Shown here: in pieces, positions 8,981-18,448 of the stretch
Layout: each line of letters starts with the position of its first letter
Numbering within the stretch: the stretch's first letter is position 1
NCBI RefSeq assembly: GCF_900090315.1
Contig: NZ_FMHZ01000002.1
Coordinates: 806,001-870,000, forward strand
DNA from: Micromonospora citrea
GTDB lineage: Bacteria; Actinomycetota; Actinomycetes; Mycobacteriales; Micromonosporaceae
DNA length: 64,000 bases
Direction of reading: 5' to 3'
Position numbers and translations under genes: made by a program
Notes under the pieces: model-generated
Database searches by the model: none
What the model saw: only the letters and a program-made list of their open reading frames with translations
What the model was told of the DNA's origin: nothing

Positions 8981-9143
8981 GCCACCGAGCCACGCACCCG
9001 GGGGCCGGCCCGCCACGCGCCGCAGGCCCCGATCGCCGGCCGGTCGGCCCTCACACGGCCGGCCGGTCGGCCGTCACACCGCCGGCCACCGGCTGGCACG
9101 CCGCCGGGCTGATCGGTGACGGGCTGAGCGGCCCGCCGGTCGG

Positions 9144-9494
9144 TCAGCAGGCCACCAGCTCCCGGTCGGCGCAGGGGTCGACGATCGGGATGACCCGATG
9201 CAGGCCGGTGGCCCGCAGCACCCGCACGACCACCGGATCGGGGCGCAGCAGCACCAGCTCCCCGCCCCGGGCGCGGATGCGCAGGTGAGCAGCGACCAGC
9301 GCCCGCACCCCGGCCGCCGAGAGCACGCGCACGCCGGAGAGGTCGAGCCGGAGCACCGGCCGGGCCGGGGCCGACCAGAGCGCGGAGCGGAACGCGGCGA
9401 CCGTGGCGATGTCGACCTCACCGGTCGCCCGCACGTCCACCACGTGATCGTCCACGCTGATCTCGACGTGGAACCGATCCTCACGCTGCCCCAT
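9144..9494 (-). CDS. STAS-domain anti-sigma factor antagonist
   Basis: A STAS domain fills the 116-residue product: the VDIATVAAFRSAL helix, the LDLSGVRVLSAAGVRALV strand-helix carrying the Ser that is usually phosphorylated, and a final GLHRVI segment. Such proteins bind anti-sigma kinases and release an alternative sigma factor. No anti-sigma gene is adjacent. The start is uncertain: ATG at 9494 or 9524, neither with a clear ribosome site. Confidence 0.88.
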   Translation of the reverse strand: MGQREDRFHVEISVDDHVVDVRATGEVDIATVAAFRSALWSAPARPVLRLDLSGVRVLSAAGVRALVAAHLRIRARGGELVLLRPDPVVVRVLRATGLHRVIPIVDPCADRELVAC

Positions 9495-9646
9495 GACGAC
9501 GAATCTAGCCCCCACCACCGACATTTCCGCCCTGCCCAGGGACGGTTCCGGGTCCGCCCAGGGTCATCCCCGGGGCCACCCTGATCCTCCTCAGGGAGGA
9601 CGCGCCGGGGCCCCACGGGTGCGACGACACCGGGCGAGAATGGGCC

Positions 9647-10666
9647 ATGGTCGATCCCCGCCCCCGCGCGCCCTGGCTGATCCGCCCCGTCCGCGAGCCC
9701 GCCACCGTCCCGCCCCCGCTCGACGGGCCGTGGGCACCCACCGACCGCCGGCTCGACTCCGCGGAGCTGCTGCCCCTGCCCGACGGCGTCGTGGGTCCCG
9801 AGGACGTGGTGGTGGACCCGTCCGGGCGCGTGGTCAGCGGCACCGAGGACGGCCGGCTCTGGTGGTGGCCGGTCGACGCGCCGGCGGGCACCCCGCCCCG
9901 GCCGCTCGCCGAGACCGGCGGCCGGCCGCTGGGCGTGGAGGTCGACCCGCGCGACGGCAGTCTCGTGGTGTGCGACGCGTACCGGGGGTTGCTGCGGGTG
10001 ACAGCCGACGGGGCGGTGCGGGAGCTGGGCGGGCGCGGGGCGACACCGCACCTGGCCGACAACGCCGCCGTCGCCCGCGACGGCACCGTCTACTTCACCG
10101 ACTCCTCCGACCGCTTTCCCGTCTCGCACTGGAAGCGGGACCTGCTGGAGCACCGGCCCAACGGGCGGGTCCTGGCGTACGACCCGCGCAGCGGGCACAC
10201 CGACGTCGTCTGCGCGGGGCTCTACTTTCCCAACGGGATCGCGCTCACCCCGGACGAGTCGGCACTGATGCTGGTGGAGACCGCCACCCACCGGCTGGTG
10301 CGGGTCGCCCTGCCCGACGGGACGGTCACCGTGCTGGCCGACCTGCCGGCGTACCCGGACAACCTCGCGCCGGTCGGCGACGGGACGTACTGGATCGCAC
10401 TGCCCAGCCCCCGGGTGCCGGTCGTCGAGCGGTTGCTGCCGCACCCCCGGCTGCGCCAGCTCGTGGCGGTGCTGCCGGCCGCCGTACAGCCGAAGCCGCT
10501 GCGCTACGGGCTGGTCGCGCTGGTGGACGGCGAAGGGCGGGTGCTGCGGACGCTGCACGGCCCGCGCGGGCGCTACGACATGGTCACCGGCGTGCGCCAG
10601 CACGGCGAACGTCTCTGGCTGGGCAGCCTCACCGGCCCGGGAATCGCGCGGGTGCCGCTTCCCTGA
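9647..10666 (+). CDS. SMP-30/strictosidine synthase-like beta-propeller protein
   Basis: A six-bladed beta-propeller of the SMP-30/strictosidine-synthase superfamily, 339 residues, likely a Ca-dependent lactone or ester hydrolase. Repeated blade strands are visible (EDVVVDPSGRVVSG, GVEVDPRDGSLVVCDA, NAAVARDGTVYFTDSS, FPNGIALTPDESALMLVE, PDNLAPVGDGTYWIA). The NG and DN pairs are the usual metal ligands. No signal peptide is seen. Substrate is unknown. Confidence 0.85.
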   Translation: MVDPRPRAPWLIRPVREPATVPPPLDGPWAPTDRRLDSAELLPLPDGVVGPEDVVVDPSGRVVSGTEDGRLWWWPVDAPAGTPPRPLAETGGRPLGVEVDPRDGSLVVCDAYRGLLRVTADGAVRELGGRGATPHLADNAAVARDGTVYFTDSSDRFPVSHWKRDLLEHRPNGRVLAYDPRSGHTDVVCAGLYFPNGIALTPDESALMLVETATHRLVRVALPDGTVTVLADLPAYPDNLAPVGDGTYWIALPSPRVPVVERLLPHPRLRQLVAVLPAAVQPKPLRYGLVALVDGEGRVLRTLHGPRGRYDMVTGVRQHGERLWLGSLTGPGIARVPLP

Positions 10667-10893
10667 GCCACGGCGACACGGAGCGACGCCCCCTCCGACG
10701 GCACGACGGCCCTGCTCGAAGACCCGGGACCGGGGCCGACCGCCCCGGCACGCGGGGCCGGAACCGGCCGCCCCGGCGGCACGTCAGGGGCCGACCACTC
10801 CGGCACGCGGGCAGGGCCGGCCGCCCCGGCACGCAGGCCGGGGACCGGCCCGCTCGGCGGCGGACCGGTCCCGCGGATGTGCGTACCGTCGGG

Positions 10894-12159
10894 TCAGCCG
10901 CCGCGGACGGACGGCGCGGGCGCCGGGGAGCCGCCGGCCACGGCGCCCGGGTGCGGGGCCTGCGACGGCGCCGGCCCCAGCCCGGCCGGCACGGGCAGTG
11001 CGCTGCCCTTGACGAACTCGTTCCAGCCGACGTTCCAGGCGGTCCAGCCGTTGCCCTCGGTCAACTCGACCTCGGTGCCCTTGATGGTGACCAGGTCGCC
11101 GACCTGGGTGACGCCCATCAGCCAGTCCGCGGCCTCGTTGGAGACGTTGGTGCAGCCGTGCGAGACATTGGTGTTGCCCTGGTCCCCCACCGACCACGGC
11201 GCCGCGTGGATGAACTCGCCGCCCCAGGTGAGCCGCTGGGCGTCCTCGACGTCGACCACGTAGGGGTCGGCCGAGCCCCGGGTGTCGAACGTCGTGAACT
11301 CGTGCTTCTCCATGATCACCATCTTGCCGCTGGAGGTCGGCGTACTCGGCTTGCCCATGCTGACCGGGATCTTGCGGACCACCTTGCCGTCGCGCAGCAC
11401 GGACATCTGCTTGGTCGCGTTGTCGATCTCCAGCGCGACCTGCTTGCCGATCTTCGAGGTGGCGGTCCGGTCGGAGTCACCGACGCGGTCCTTGCCGATG
11501 GGCAGGCCCTCCAGGCCGGCGCGGACGCTGATCGTGGTCCCCGGGCGCCAGAAATCGGGGGCCCGGTAATAGGCCTGGCTGCCGTCGGACACCCACGACC
11601 AGGTGCCCGGCTGCGGCGGGTCGGTCTTCACGAACAATCGGCGCTGCACGTCCGCCCTGGCCTCTTTCGGAATGGGCGGGTCGAAGGCGACGGTCACCGG
11701 CATGGCCGTGCCGTACGTCCGGTTGCCGGCGAAGTACAACGTGCTGGTGACCTCCGGTTTCGCCGACTCGGGCATCGTGGTGAAGGTGGTCTTCCGGACG
11801 GTGGTCCGTCCCGAGTCGCCGGTGGCGGTCACCTCCGCGGTGTAGGTTCGCCGCGGCTGCAACGGCCGGCTCGGCACCCAGGCCGACCCGTCCTCCCGTG
11901 GCTCCGCCTTGACCTGCGCGCCCTTGTCGTCGGTGATGCGCACGGCGGTGACCCGCCCGCCCTTGACGGCGGTGCCCACCTCGGCGCTGATCGGCACCTC
12001 GCGGGCGCGGTCGGCGGGCGTCACGGTCAACTCCGGCGCCGCCGCCTGGCCCTCGGCCGGCCGGGCGCCCGGTTTGCGGTCGGCGGTGCACCCGCCGAGG
12101 GCCAACGGCGTGGCCGCGATCGTCACGGCCAGCACCGTCAGTCGCCGCCTCAACTTCAT
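10894..12159 (-). CDS. L,D-transpeptidase lipoprotein (YkuD with Ig-like domains)
   Basis: Forms 3-3 cross-links in peptidoglycan outside the membrane. The 421-residue product has a signal peptide with the lipobox-like LGGC (Cys24), two Ig-like domains (about residues 40-230, as in mycobacterial LdtMt2-type proteins), then a YkuD catalytic domain. The active-site pattern is an upstream HAAPW His followed by SHGCTN with the catalytic Cys near residue 336. A Pro/Ala-rich tail follows. The start at 12159 is chosen because the signal peptide begins there and a G-run precedes it. Confidence 0.95.
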   Translation of the reverse strand: MKLRRRLTVLAVTIAATPLALGGCTADRKPGARPAEGQAAAPELTVTPADRAREVPISAEVGTAVKGGRVTAVRITDDKGAQVKAEPREDGSAWVPSRPLQPRRTYTAEVTATGDSGRTTVRKTTFTTMPESAKPEVTSTLYFAGNRTYGTAMPVTVAFDPPIPKEARADVQRRLFVKTDPPQPGTWSWVSDGSQAYYRAPDFWRPGTTISVRAGLEGLPIGKDRVGDSDRTATSKIGKQVALEIDNATKQMSVLRDGKVVRKIPVSMGKPSTPTSSGKMVIMEKHEFTTFDTRGSADPYVVDVEDAQRLTWGGEFIHAAPWSVGDQGNTNVSHGCTNVSNEAADWLMGVTQVGDLVTIKGTEVELTEGNGWTAWNVGWNEFVKGSALPVPAGLGPAPSQAPHPGAVAGGSPAPAPSVRGG

Positions 12160-12448
12160 GATGCGTCCCCCCGTTAATTGGTGTCCCTCCGCCACATTCT
12201 CTCCACAGCACCCGGATAGGCGCGCAATTTCGGAGAAATGGTGAATCGTTTTCGGAGGGCATTTGCCGGGCTGCGCGGAATGGGCTCACTCGGCCTCGTT
12301 TCCGGATCCGTCCGCCGATCGCCCGGCCCGCCACCGCCGGCGTCGACAGTCCGCCCTGTCCCGGTTGCGCCGGCCCGCGTGGTTCACCCCGGGAGGACCG
12401 TCCCGCCTCACCCCCGGGAGGCACCCGGGAGAAGGCGGCGACGCGCCC

Positions 12449-14128
12449 TCAGTTCCAGTCGTCGTCGCCGTGGTTGCGTTCCCACCGGCCGCCGACGGGC
12501 GGGGTGTCCATGCGGATGGCGGCGTCGGCGTTGCCGGCGAGGTCGTTGTCCTCCACCCGGCAGTCGACGCAACTGCCCTCGTCGGTGATCCACAGCCCGT
12601 GGTTCTGGGTGCTCGGGTTCTTGTTGTCCCAGATCCGGTTGCCCCGGATGGTGGCCGAGTCGACCGCCGCGTTGATCGTGATGCCGGCCCGCACCGGCGG
12701 CCCGGCCGGCAGGTCGTACGGCGTCCCCGGCGGCGGCGTGCCCCCGCTCCACCCGCTGGCGGCGTCGGGACGGATGGGGGCGAGGGTGAGCTGGGTGTCG
12801 TCGTTGGCCGCCACGGTGGCGATCCGGTCGCCGACGCGCACCACCTTGCCCCGGTGGCCGTCGTTCGGCCACGTCGCCCGCCGGTCCACCACCGTCCGCT
12901 CGCTGTAGCGCACCGAGTCGCCCTGCCCGCTCATCGCCGGCGCCCACTGCCGCCCGTTGTTGCGGATGCGGTTGCCGACGATGATGGCGTCGCGCAGCGG
13001 GCGGTCGATGCGGATGGCGTCGGCGCTGTTGCCGTAGAAGTCGTTGCTCTCGATGACGATCTCCTCGGCGACGCACTCCTCCGCCCCGCCGAGGTTGCGC
13101 TGGTGGTAGCCGTGCCGGCCGTTGCCGCTGATCCGGTTGCCACGGATCGTGTACGGGCCGGGGGTGTTGCCGATGCTGACCCCGTCGCCCAGGTTGCCGT
13201 CGATGACGCAGTCGGTGAGCAGCCCGGCCCGGCCGGCGGTGTGCGCGGTGCCCTTCGCCGAGACGTGAAAGCCCGCCTCCAGGTTCCCGGTCATGGTGCA
13301 GGCGGTGACGATCAGGCCGTTGGCGCCCCAGTCGGAGATGCCGAACCGGTTGCCCTGGGCGTGGCAGCCGATGATGCGTACGCCCCGGGGGCGCAGCGCG
13401 TCCGCGTACTGCAACTCCAGGAAGATCCCGTTGGTCGCGTTGGCCACCGCGCTGCAGTTGACGATGTTGAACCGCTCGACGCTGCCCCAGCCGCCGATGC
13501 CGACACCGATGCCCGCGCCACCCATCTCCGTGCCGTTGTCCAGCCGCCCGCAGCCGACCACCAGCACCCCGTCGATGAGGCAGTCCTGGAGGAAGTCGCA
13601 GCCCAGGCCGGTGGCGGCGGTGTGGTGGATGTACAGGTTGCGGAACATGCCCCGGACGACGTACTGCAGGCCGAGCCCCTTGGCGAGTGGGTTGTAGTCG
13701 GCCGACGCCACGCCGGAACCGTCGATCTCGAAGTCGGCGAAGGTGCAGTCGGCCAGGTGCCGGTCCCGGTCGGCCCCGTGCTGCTTCTCGGTGTAGAACG
13801 CCAGCGGCGCGGGGTCGGCCCGGTTGCCGGAGTTGCTGAGCACGAAGCGGGTCGCCCCGGGGCCGGCGCCGACGAGCGAGACGCCCGAACGCCAGACCGT
13901 GCCCGAGTCCCGCATCGAGTAGACCCCGGGCGGGCAGTAGATGATCCGGACCCGGCCGTCGGCCGCGTACGCGTTCCCGAGGCGGTCCACCAGCGCGGCC
14001 AGGGCCGGCTGGTCGTTGGTCGCGCCGTCACCGACCAGGCCGTGCTCGCGGGCGTCGCACAGCAACGGCGCACCGGCGACCGCGTGTGGGCGTACGCCAC
14101 CGGCGAAGGGCATCTCCGGGTACGCCAC
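12449..14128 (-). CDS. Right-handed parallel beta-helix protein (pectate-lyase-like fold)
   Basis: A 559-residue protein with the opening VGDGATNDQPALAALVD segment typical of phage-tailspike and pectate-lyase-3 type beta-helices, followed by many short strand repeats with N-x-I-x-G/N ladders up to about residue 550. No signal peptide is visible. Related proteins act on polysaccharides, but no catalytic set can be named. The GTG at 14128 follows ggggagg at good spacing. A downstream ATG (encoding MPFAGG) is the alternative. Confidence 0.8.
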   Translation of the reverse strand: MAYPEMPFAGGVRPHAVAGAPLLCDAREHGLVGDGATNDQPALAALVDRLGNAYAADGRVRIIYCPPGVYSMRDSGTVWRSGVSLVGAGPGATRFVLSNSGNRADPAPLAFYTEKQHGADRDRHLADCTFADFEIDGSGVASADYNPLAKGLGLQYVVRGMFRNLYIHHTAATGLGCDFLQDCLIDGVLVVGCGRLDNGTEMGGAGIGVGIGGWGSVERFNIVNCSAVANATNGIFLELQYADALRPRGVRIIGCHAQGNRFGISDWGANGLIVTACTMTGNLEAGFHVSAKGTAHTAGRAGLLTDCVIDGNLGDGVSIGNTPGPYTIRGNRISGNGRHGYHQRNLGGAEECVAEEIVIESNDFYGNSADAIRIDRPLRDAIIVGNRIRNNGRQWAPAMSGQGDSVRYSERTVVDRRATWPNDGHRGKVVRVGDRIATVAANDDTQLTLAPIRPDAASGWSGGTPPPGTPYDLPAGPPVRAGITINAAVDSATIRGNRIWDNKNPSTQNHGLWITDEGSCVDCRVEDNDLAGNADAAIRMDTPPVGGRWERNHGDDDWN

Positions 14129-14201
14129 CTCGTCCTCCCCTCGACGGGACAGCCCGGCCCGCATTCCCGGCCCGGTCCAGGGGAAACGCCCGCCGCGACG
14201 G

Positions 14202-14242
14202 CGACGGCCCCGGCCCGCCGGGAGGCGGAGCCGGGGCCGTCG
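14202..14242 (-). terminator. Hairpin terminator of the bkd operon
   Basis: A perfect 13-bp stem (cgacggccccggc / gccggggccgtcg) with a 15-base loop begins 7 bp beyond the E2 stop codon on the minus strand. Confidence 0.85.
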
Positions 14243-14249
14243 CGCCGCA

Positions 14250-15635
14250 TCAGAGGTTGGCGATCAGCAGCGCCGGCCGCTCGACGCAGTCGGCGACGTG
14301 GCGCAGGAAGCCGCCGGCCACCCCGCCGTCGCAGACCCGATGGTCGAAGGTCAGGCTGAGCTGCGTCACCTTCCGCACCGCGAGCTGCCCGTCCACCACC
14401 CACGGCTTGTCCACGATCCGGCCCACCCCGAGCAGCGCCGCCTCCGGGTGGTTGATGATCGGCGTGGAGCCGTCGACGCCGAAGACGCCGTAGTTGTTCA
14501 GCGTGAACGTGCCGCCGGTCAGCCGCGCCGGGGGCAGCGTGCCGGCCCGGGCGGCCGTGGTGGTCGCGGTCAGCTCGGCGGCCAGCTCGGCGGTGGTGAG
14601 CCGCTGCGCGTCCCGCAGCACCGGCACGACCAGCCCCCGGTCGGTCTGGGCGGCGATGCCCAGGTGCACCCCGGCCGACTGCACGATCCGCTCGCCCTCG
14701 GTGTCGACCCGCGCGTTGAGCTGCGGGTACTTGCGCAGGCCGGACAGGCAGATCCGGGCCAGCAGAGCCAGGATGCTCACCGGCGCGTCCGGGGTCGCCG
14801 CGTTGATCGCGGCCCGGGTCTCCAGCAGCCCCGTGGCGTCGACGTCCACCCAGATGGTCACCTCGGGGATCTCGCGCCGGCTGCGGGAGAGTTTGTCGGC
14901 GATCGCCTTGCGGATGCCGGTCAGCGGGACGATCACGTCCGCCGCCTCGGGCACGGCCGACACGACGGGCTGGTCCGGCACCGCCGCGAGCCGGGCGGCC
15001 GGCGACGACGCCTCGGCCACCGCGGCCTCCACGTCGGCGCGGCGCACCACCCCGCCCGGACCCGTGCCGCGCAGGGCGGCCAGGTCGAGGCCGTGCTCGC
15101 GGGCCAGCCGGCGCACGATCGGGGAGATGACCAGGGGCGCCGCGTCGCGCGGACGGTCCGCGGGCTCGGCGGCGGCCGGGCGGGGGTCGAGGGCCGTCGG
15201 GCGGGGGTCGGGGGCCGTCGGGCGGGGGTCGGGGGCCGCCGCGAGGCGGGGCCGGCGACGCCGCCGTCCCGCGCCGCCGTGGCCGGTGCCGTACCCGATC
15301 AGGACGTTTCCGGAGCCGGCGCGCTCCTCCTCGCGGTAGGTGGCGTGGCCGGCCGGCTCGTCGCCGGTCCCGCCGTCGCCGGCCAGCGGCGCGATGGTGA
15401 TCAGCGGCTGGCCGACCGGGCGGGTCTCGCCGGCCGCGCCGTGCAGCGCCACGACCCGCCCGGCGTACGGGCAGGGCACGTCGACGACGGCCTTGGCGGT
15501 CTCCACCTCCACGACGGTCTGGTCCACCGTGACCACGTCGCCGACGGCGACCCGCCACTCGACGATCTCGGCTTCGCTCAGCCCTTCGCCCAGGTCGGGC
15601 AGGAGGAAGACCTGCGTCCCGTCCACGGTCGTCAC
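14250..15635 (-). CDS. bkdC: 2-oxoacid dehydrogenase E2, dihydrolipoamide acyltransferase
   Basis: E2 core of the branched-chain 2-oxoacid dehydrogenase complex, moving acyl groups from E1 to CoA. Order: an N-terminal lipoyl domain (about residues 6-85, lipoyl-Lys in VETAKAVVDV), a Pro/Arg/Asp linker with three near-identical 8-residue repeats (PDPRPTA type, about 150-175), an E1/E3-binding domain (about 185-225), and a catalytic domain with the His of TFDHRVCDGG near the end. The GTG start overlaps the E1 beta stop by 4 bp, so translation is coupled. Confidence 0.95.
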   Translation of the reverse strand: MTTVDGTQVFLLPDLGEGLSEAEIVEWRVAVGDVVTVDQTVVEVETAKAVVDVPCPYAGRVVALHGAAGETRPVGQPLITIAPLAGDGGTGDEPAGHATYREEERAGSGNVLIGYGTGHGGAGRRRRRPRLAAAPDPRPTAPDPRPTALDPRPAAAEPADRPRDAAPLVISPIVRRLAREHGLDLAALRGTGPGGVVRRADVEAAVAEASSPAARLAAVPDQPVVSAVPEAADVIVPLTGIRKAIADKLSRSRREIPEVTIWVDVDATGLLETRAAINAATPDAPVSILALLARICLSGLRKYPQLNARVDTEGERIVQSAGVHLGIAAQTDRGLVVPVLRDAQRLTTAELAAELTATTTAARAGTLPPARLTGGTFTLNNYGVFGVDGSTPIINHPEAALLGVGRIVDKPWVVDGQLAVRKVTQLSLTFDHRVCDGGVAGGFLRHVADCVERPALLIANL

Positions 15636-16648
15636 GCCGCGCTCCCCCGGGTCACCCAGCGCTCGTCCGGCTGGTCGTCCCACTGGAGCCGGGCCACCGT
15701 GTCGAGCACCCGGTCCACCGACGGCAGGTGGGTGTGCTCCAGCATCGGCGCCGGGTACGGGATGTCCAGCCCGGACACCCGCAGCACCGGGGCGTGCAGG
15801 GCGTGGAAGCAGCGCTCCTGCACCCGGGCGGCGATCTCCGCGCCGACCCCGGCGAACCCCTGCGCCTCCTGGATCACCACGCACCGGCCGGTGCGCCGGA
15901 CCGAGGCGGTGACGGTCTCGTCGTCGAACGGCACGATGCTGCGCACGTCCACGACCTCCAGGTCCCAGCCCTCCTCGCGGGCGGCCTCGGCGGCCTCCAG
16001 CGCCACCGGAACCGCCGGCCCGTACGCGACCAGCGTGGCGTCGCGGCCCGGCCGGCGCACGACGGCCCGGCCGATCGGCGCGGTCGTGGCCGGCAGCTCC
16101 GCGTCGGCGCTGGAGAAGTAGAGCTTCTTCGGCTCCATGAACACGACCGGGTCCGGGTCGTCGATCGCCTGGCGCAGCAGCGAGTACGCGTCCTCGACCG
16201 TCGCCGGGGTGACGACCTTCAGCCCCGGCGTGTGGGCGTAGTACGCCTCGGACGAGTCGCAGTGGTGCTCGACTCCGCCGATGCCGCCGGCGTAGGGCAC
16301 CCGGATGACGATCGGCACGCTCAGCGCGCCGCGGGTGCGGTTGCGCAGCTTCGCCACGTGCGAGGCGATCTGCTCGAACGCCGGGTACGCGAACGCGTCG
16401 AACTGCATCTCGACCACCGGGCGCAGCCCGGACATGGCCAGGCCGACGGCGAAGCCGACGATGCCGGCCTCGGCGAGCGGGGTGTCGAAGCAGCGCTTGT
16501 CACCGAAGCGGGCCTGGAGGCCGTCGGTGATCCGGAAGACGCCGCCGAGCGCCCCGACGTCCTCGCCGAAGACGAGCACCCGGTCGTCGTCGAGCATCGC
16601 GTCGGCGAGCGCGGCGTTGAGCGCCTTCGCCATGGTCAGGGCGGCCAT
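15632..16648 (-). CDS. bkdB: 2-oxoacid dehydrogenase E1 beta subunit
   Basis: Beta subunit of the thiamine-diphosphate E1 component, 338 residues, full length for the family. It has the FGEDVGxxGGVFR start, the EMQFDAFAYPAFEQI segment, the GGxGGVEHHCDSSE loop and the C-terminal domain from about residue 200. It overlaps the alpha gene by ATGA and the E2 gene by GTGA. It works with the neighbouring alpha and E2 subunits on branched-chain keto acids, feeding branched-chain acyl-CoA to fatty acid or polyketide synthesis. Confidence 0.95.
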   Translation of the reverse strand: MAALTMAKALNAALADAMLDDDRVLVFGEDVGALGGVFRITDGLQARFGDKRCFDTPLAEAGIVGFAVGLAMSGLRPVVEMQFDAFAYPAFEQIASHVAKLRNRTRGALSVPIVIRVPYAGGIGGVEHHCDSSEAYYAHTPGLKVVTPATVEDAYSLLRQAIDDPDPVVFMEPKKLYFSSADAELPATTAPIGRAVVRRPGRDATLVAYGPAVPVALEAAEAAREEGWDLEVVDVRSIVPFDDETVTASVRRTGRCVVIQEAQGFAGVGAEIAARVQERCFHALHAPVLRVSGLDIPYPAPMLEHTHLPSVDRVLDTVARLQWDDQPDERWVTRGSAA

Positions 16649-17814
16649 CAGCGCTCACTCTCCTCGTCCGCGGCGGCGGCCAGCTCGGCGCGGACCTGCT
16701 CGCGCTGCTCGACCAGCTGCGGGGTGGGCTCGGCGTATACGTGGTCGAACAGGCTCATCGGGTCGACCGTCGGCTGCGCGTTCATCCGGGTGCGCAGGTC
16801 GGCGGCGTACGCCTCGGCCTCCTCGGCGACGGCGGCCACGCCCGCGTCGTCGAGCACGCCGCGCGAGCGCAGGTACGCCTCCAGGCGGGCCACCGGGTCG
16901 CGGTCCCGCCACGCCTCGACCTCGGCGCCGTCGCGGTAGCGGGTGGCGTCGTCGGCGTTGGTGTGCGGCTCCATCCGGTAGGTGTGCGCCTCGACCAGGA
17001 ACGGGCCCCTGCCGGCGCGGGCGTGCTCGACCGCGCGGGTGAGCACCGCGAGGACGGCCACCGGGTCGTTGCCGTCGACCTGCTCGCTGGGCACGCCGTA
17101 GCCGACGCCCTTGTACGCCAGCGACGGGGCGGCGGTCTGCCGGGACAGCGGGACGCTGATGGCGTACCGGTTGTTCTGCACGAAGTAGACGACGGGGGCC
17201 TTGAACACGGCGGCGAAGTTGACGCCCTCGTGGAAGTCGCCCTCGCTGGTGGCGCCGTCGCCGATGAACGCCAGCGCCACGGTGTCCCGCCCCTGGTACG
17301 CCTCGCCGTAGGCCAGCCCGGCGGCGTGCACGCACTGCGTCGCCAGCGGGGTGCACTGCGGGGCGGTGCGCCGCTCGGCGGGGTCGTACCCGCAGTGCCA
17401 GTCGCCGCGCAGCAGCGTCAGCACCTCGACCGGGTCGATGCCCCGGGAGACCAGCGCCATGGACTCCCGGTAGGTCGGGAAGACCCAGTCGTCCTCGCGC
17501 AGGGCGAGGACGGCGCCGACCTGGCAGGCCTCCTGGCCACGCGAGGACGGGTAGACGGCCAGCCGGCCCTGCTTGGTCAGGGCGGTGGCCTGGACGTCGA
17601 AGCGGCGGCCGATCACCATCCGCCGGTACATCTCGACGAGCGCCTCGACGGGCGGCTCGGGGTAGTCGGCGGGGGCGGGCAGCGGCGTGCCGGTGGGATC
17701 GAGCAGGCGTACCGGCTCGGTGGCCGGCAGCAGCGGCTTGGCCGGGTCGGGTGGGGTGGCCTTCCGGCGGCTGCGCGGGGATGCCCTGCGGACCGCCTCG
17801 GGTGTGGTCGTCAC
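16648..17814 (-). CDS. bkdA: 2-oxoacid dehydrogenase E1 alpha subunit
   Basis: Alpha subunit of E1, 388 residues. The thiamine-diphosphate motif is clear: GDGATSEGDFHEGVNFAAVFKAPVVYFVQNN near residues 190-220. The phosphorylation-type loop YRMEPHTNADDATRYR follows near 280-300. Residues 1-60 are a basic, Pro-rich extension. GTG at 17814 follows ggaggt. It is first gene of the operon and is divergent from an Lrp regulator. Confidence 0.95.
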   Translation of the reverse strand: MTTTPEAVRRASPRSRRKATPPDPAKPLLPATEPVRLLDPTGTPLPAPADYPEPPVEALVEMYRRMVIGRRFDVQATALTKQGRLAVYPSSRGQEACQVGAVLALREDDWVFPTYRESMALVSRGIDPVEVLTLLRGDWHCGYDPAERRTAPQCTPLATQCVHAAGLAYGEAYQGRDTVALAFIGDGATSEGDFHEGVNFAAVFKAPVVYFVQNNRYAISVPLSRQTAAPSLAYKGVGYGVPSEQVDGNDPVAVLAVLTRAVEHARAGRGPFLVEAHTYRMEPHTNADDATRYRDGAEVEAWRDRDPVARLEAYLRSRGVLDDAGVAAVAEEAEAYAADLRTRMNAQPTVDPMSLFDHVYAEPTPQLVEQREQVRAELAAAADEESER

Positions 17815-17919
17815 GGCGGGACCTCCTGGGACGTGTGGTGGGCCTATGCTCCTGCCGTCGGATGATTGACTCAAGATCCATGACAAACGCGGGACGGATG
17901 GCATGCGAGAGGCACCCAG

Positions 17920-18426
17920 ATGAGCCAGGAATCCGGGGCGGGCGGGGAGCCGGCGGCCGGAACGGGACGTTCGGCCCGCCCCCTCGACGAGGTCGACCGG
18001 CGCATCCTCGACGAACTGGTCCGTGACGGCCGCACCTCGGTGCGCACCCTCGCCGAGCGGATCCACATCTCCCGTACCAACGCCTACGCCCGGGTGGAGC
18101 GGCTGCTACGCGACGGGGTGATCACCGGGTTCCGGGCGCAGGTCGCACCCGAGGCGGCGGGGCTGGGCACCTCGGCGTACGTCGCGTTGAAGATCGAGCA
18201 GAACACGTGGCGCGAGGTGTCGGCGGAGCTGGCCCGGGTGCGCTACATCGAGCACGCCGCGCTGCTCGGCGGCGACCACGACGTCCTCGCCCTGGTCCGG
18301 GCGCCGGACAACGCAACCCTGCGGGACGTGGTGCTGGGCCGGGTGCAGAGCATCGCCGGGGTGCTGTCGACCCGCACGTGGCTGGTCTTCGACGAGTTCG
18401 ACGGCGAGCGCAGCCCGTGGGAGTGA
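17920..18426 (+). CDS. bkdR: Lrp/AsnC family regulator (BkdR-type)
   Basis: Transcription regulator of 168 residues. An N-terminal winged HTH (about residues 22-70: DEVDRRILDELVRDGRTSVRTLAERIHISRTNAYARVERL in the genome) is followed by an RAM/AsnC ligand-binding domain (about 80-160). It is divergent from the bkd operon across a 105-bp spacer, so it is probably the pathway regulator. The spacer contains an AT-richer block at about 17861-17888, the best place for an operator. The symbol is by position and family. Confidence 0.9.
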   Translation: MSQESGAGGEPAAGTGRSARPLDEVDRRILDELVRDGRTSVRTLAERIHISRTNAYARVERLLRDGVITGFRAQVAPEAAGLGTSAYVALKIEQNTWREVSAELARVRYIEHAALLGGDHDVLALVRAPDNATLRDVVLGRVQSIAGVLSTRTWLVFDEFDGERSPWE

Positions 18427-18448
18427 AGCGGCGCAGCGGCCTCCCCGC

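Noticed and set aside
12263..14359. A 698-codon plus-strand frame antisense to the beta-helix gene
   Set aside because: Composition is Val/Ala/Asp low complexity with no domain. The minus strand has clear beta-helix repeats and a ribosome site.
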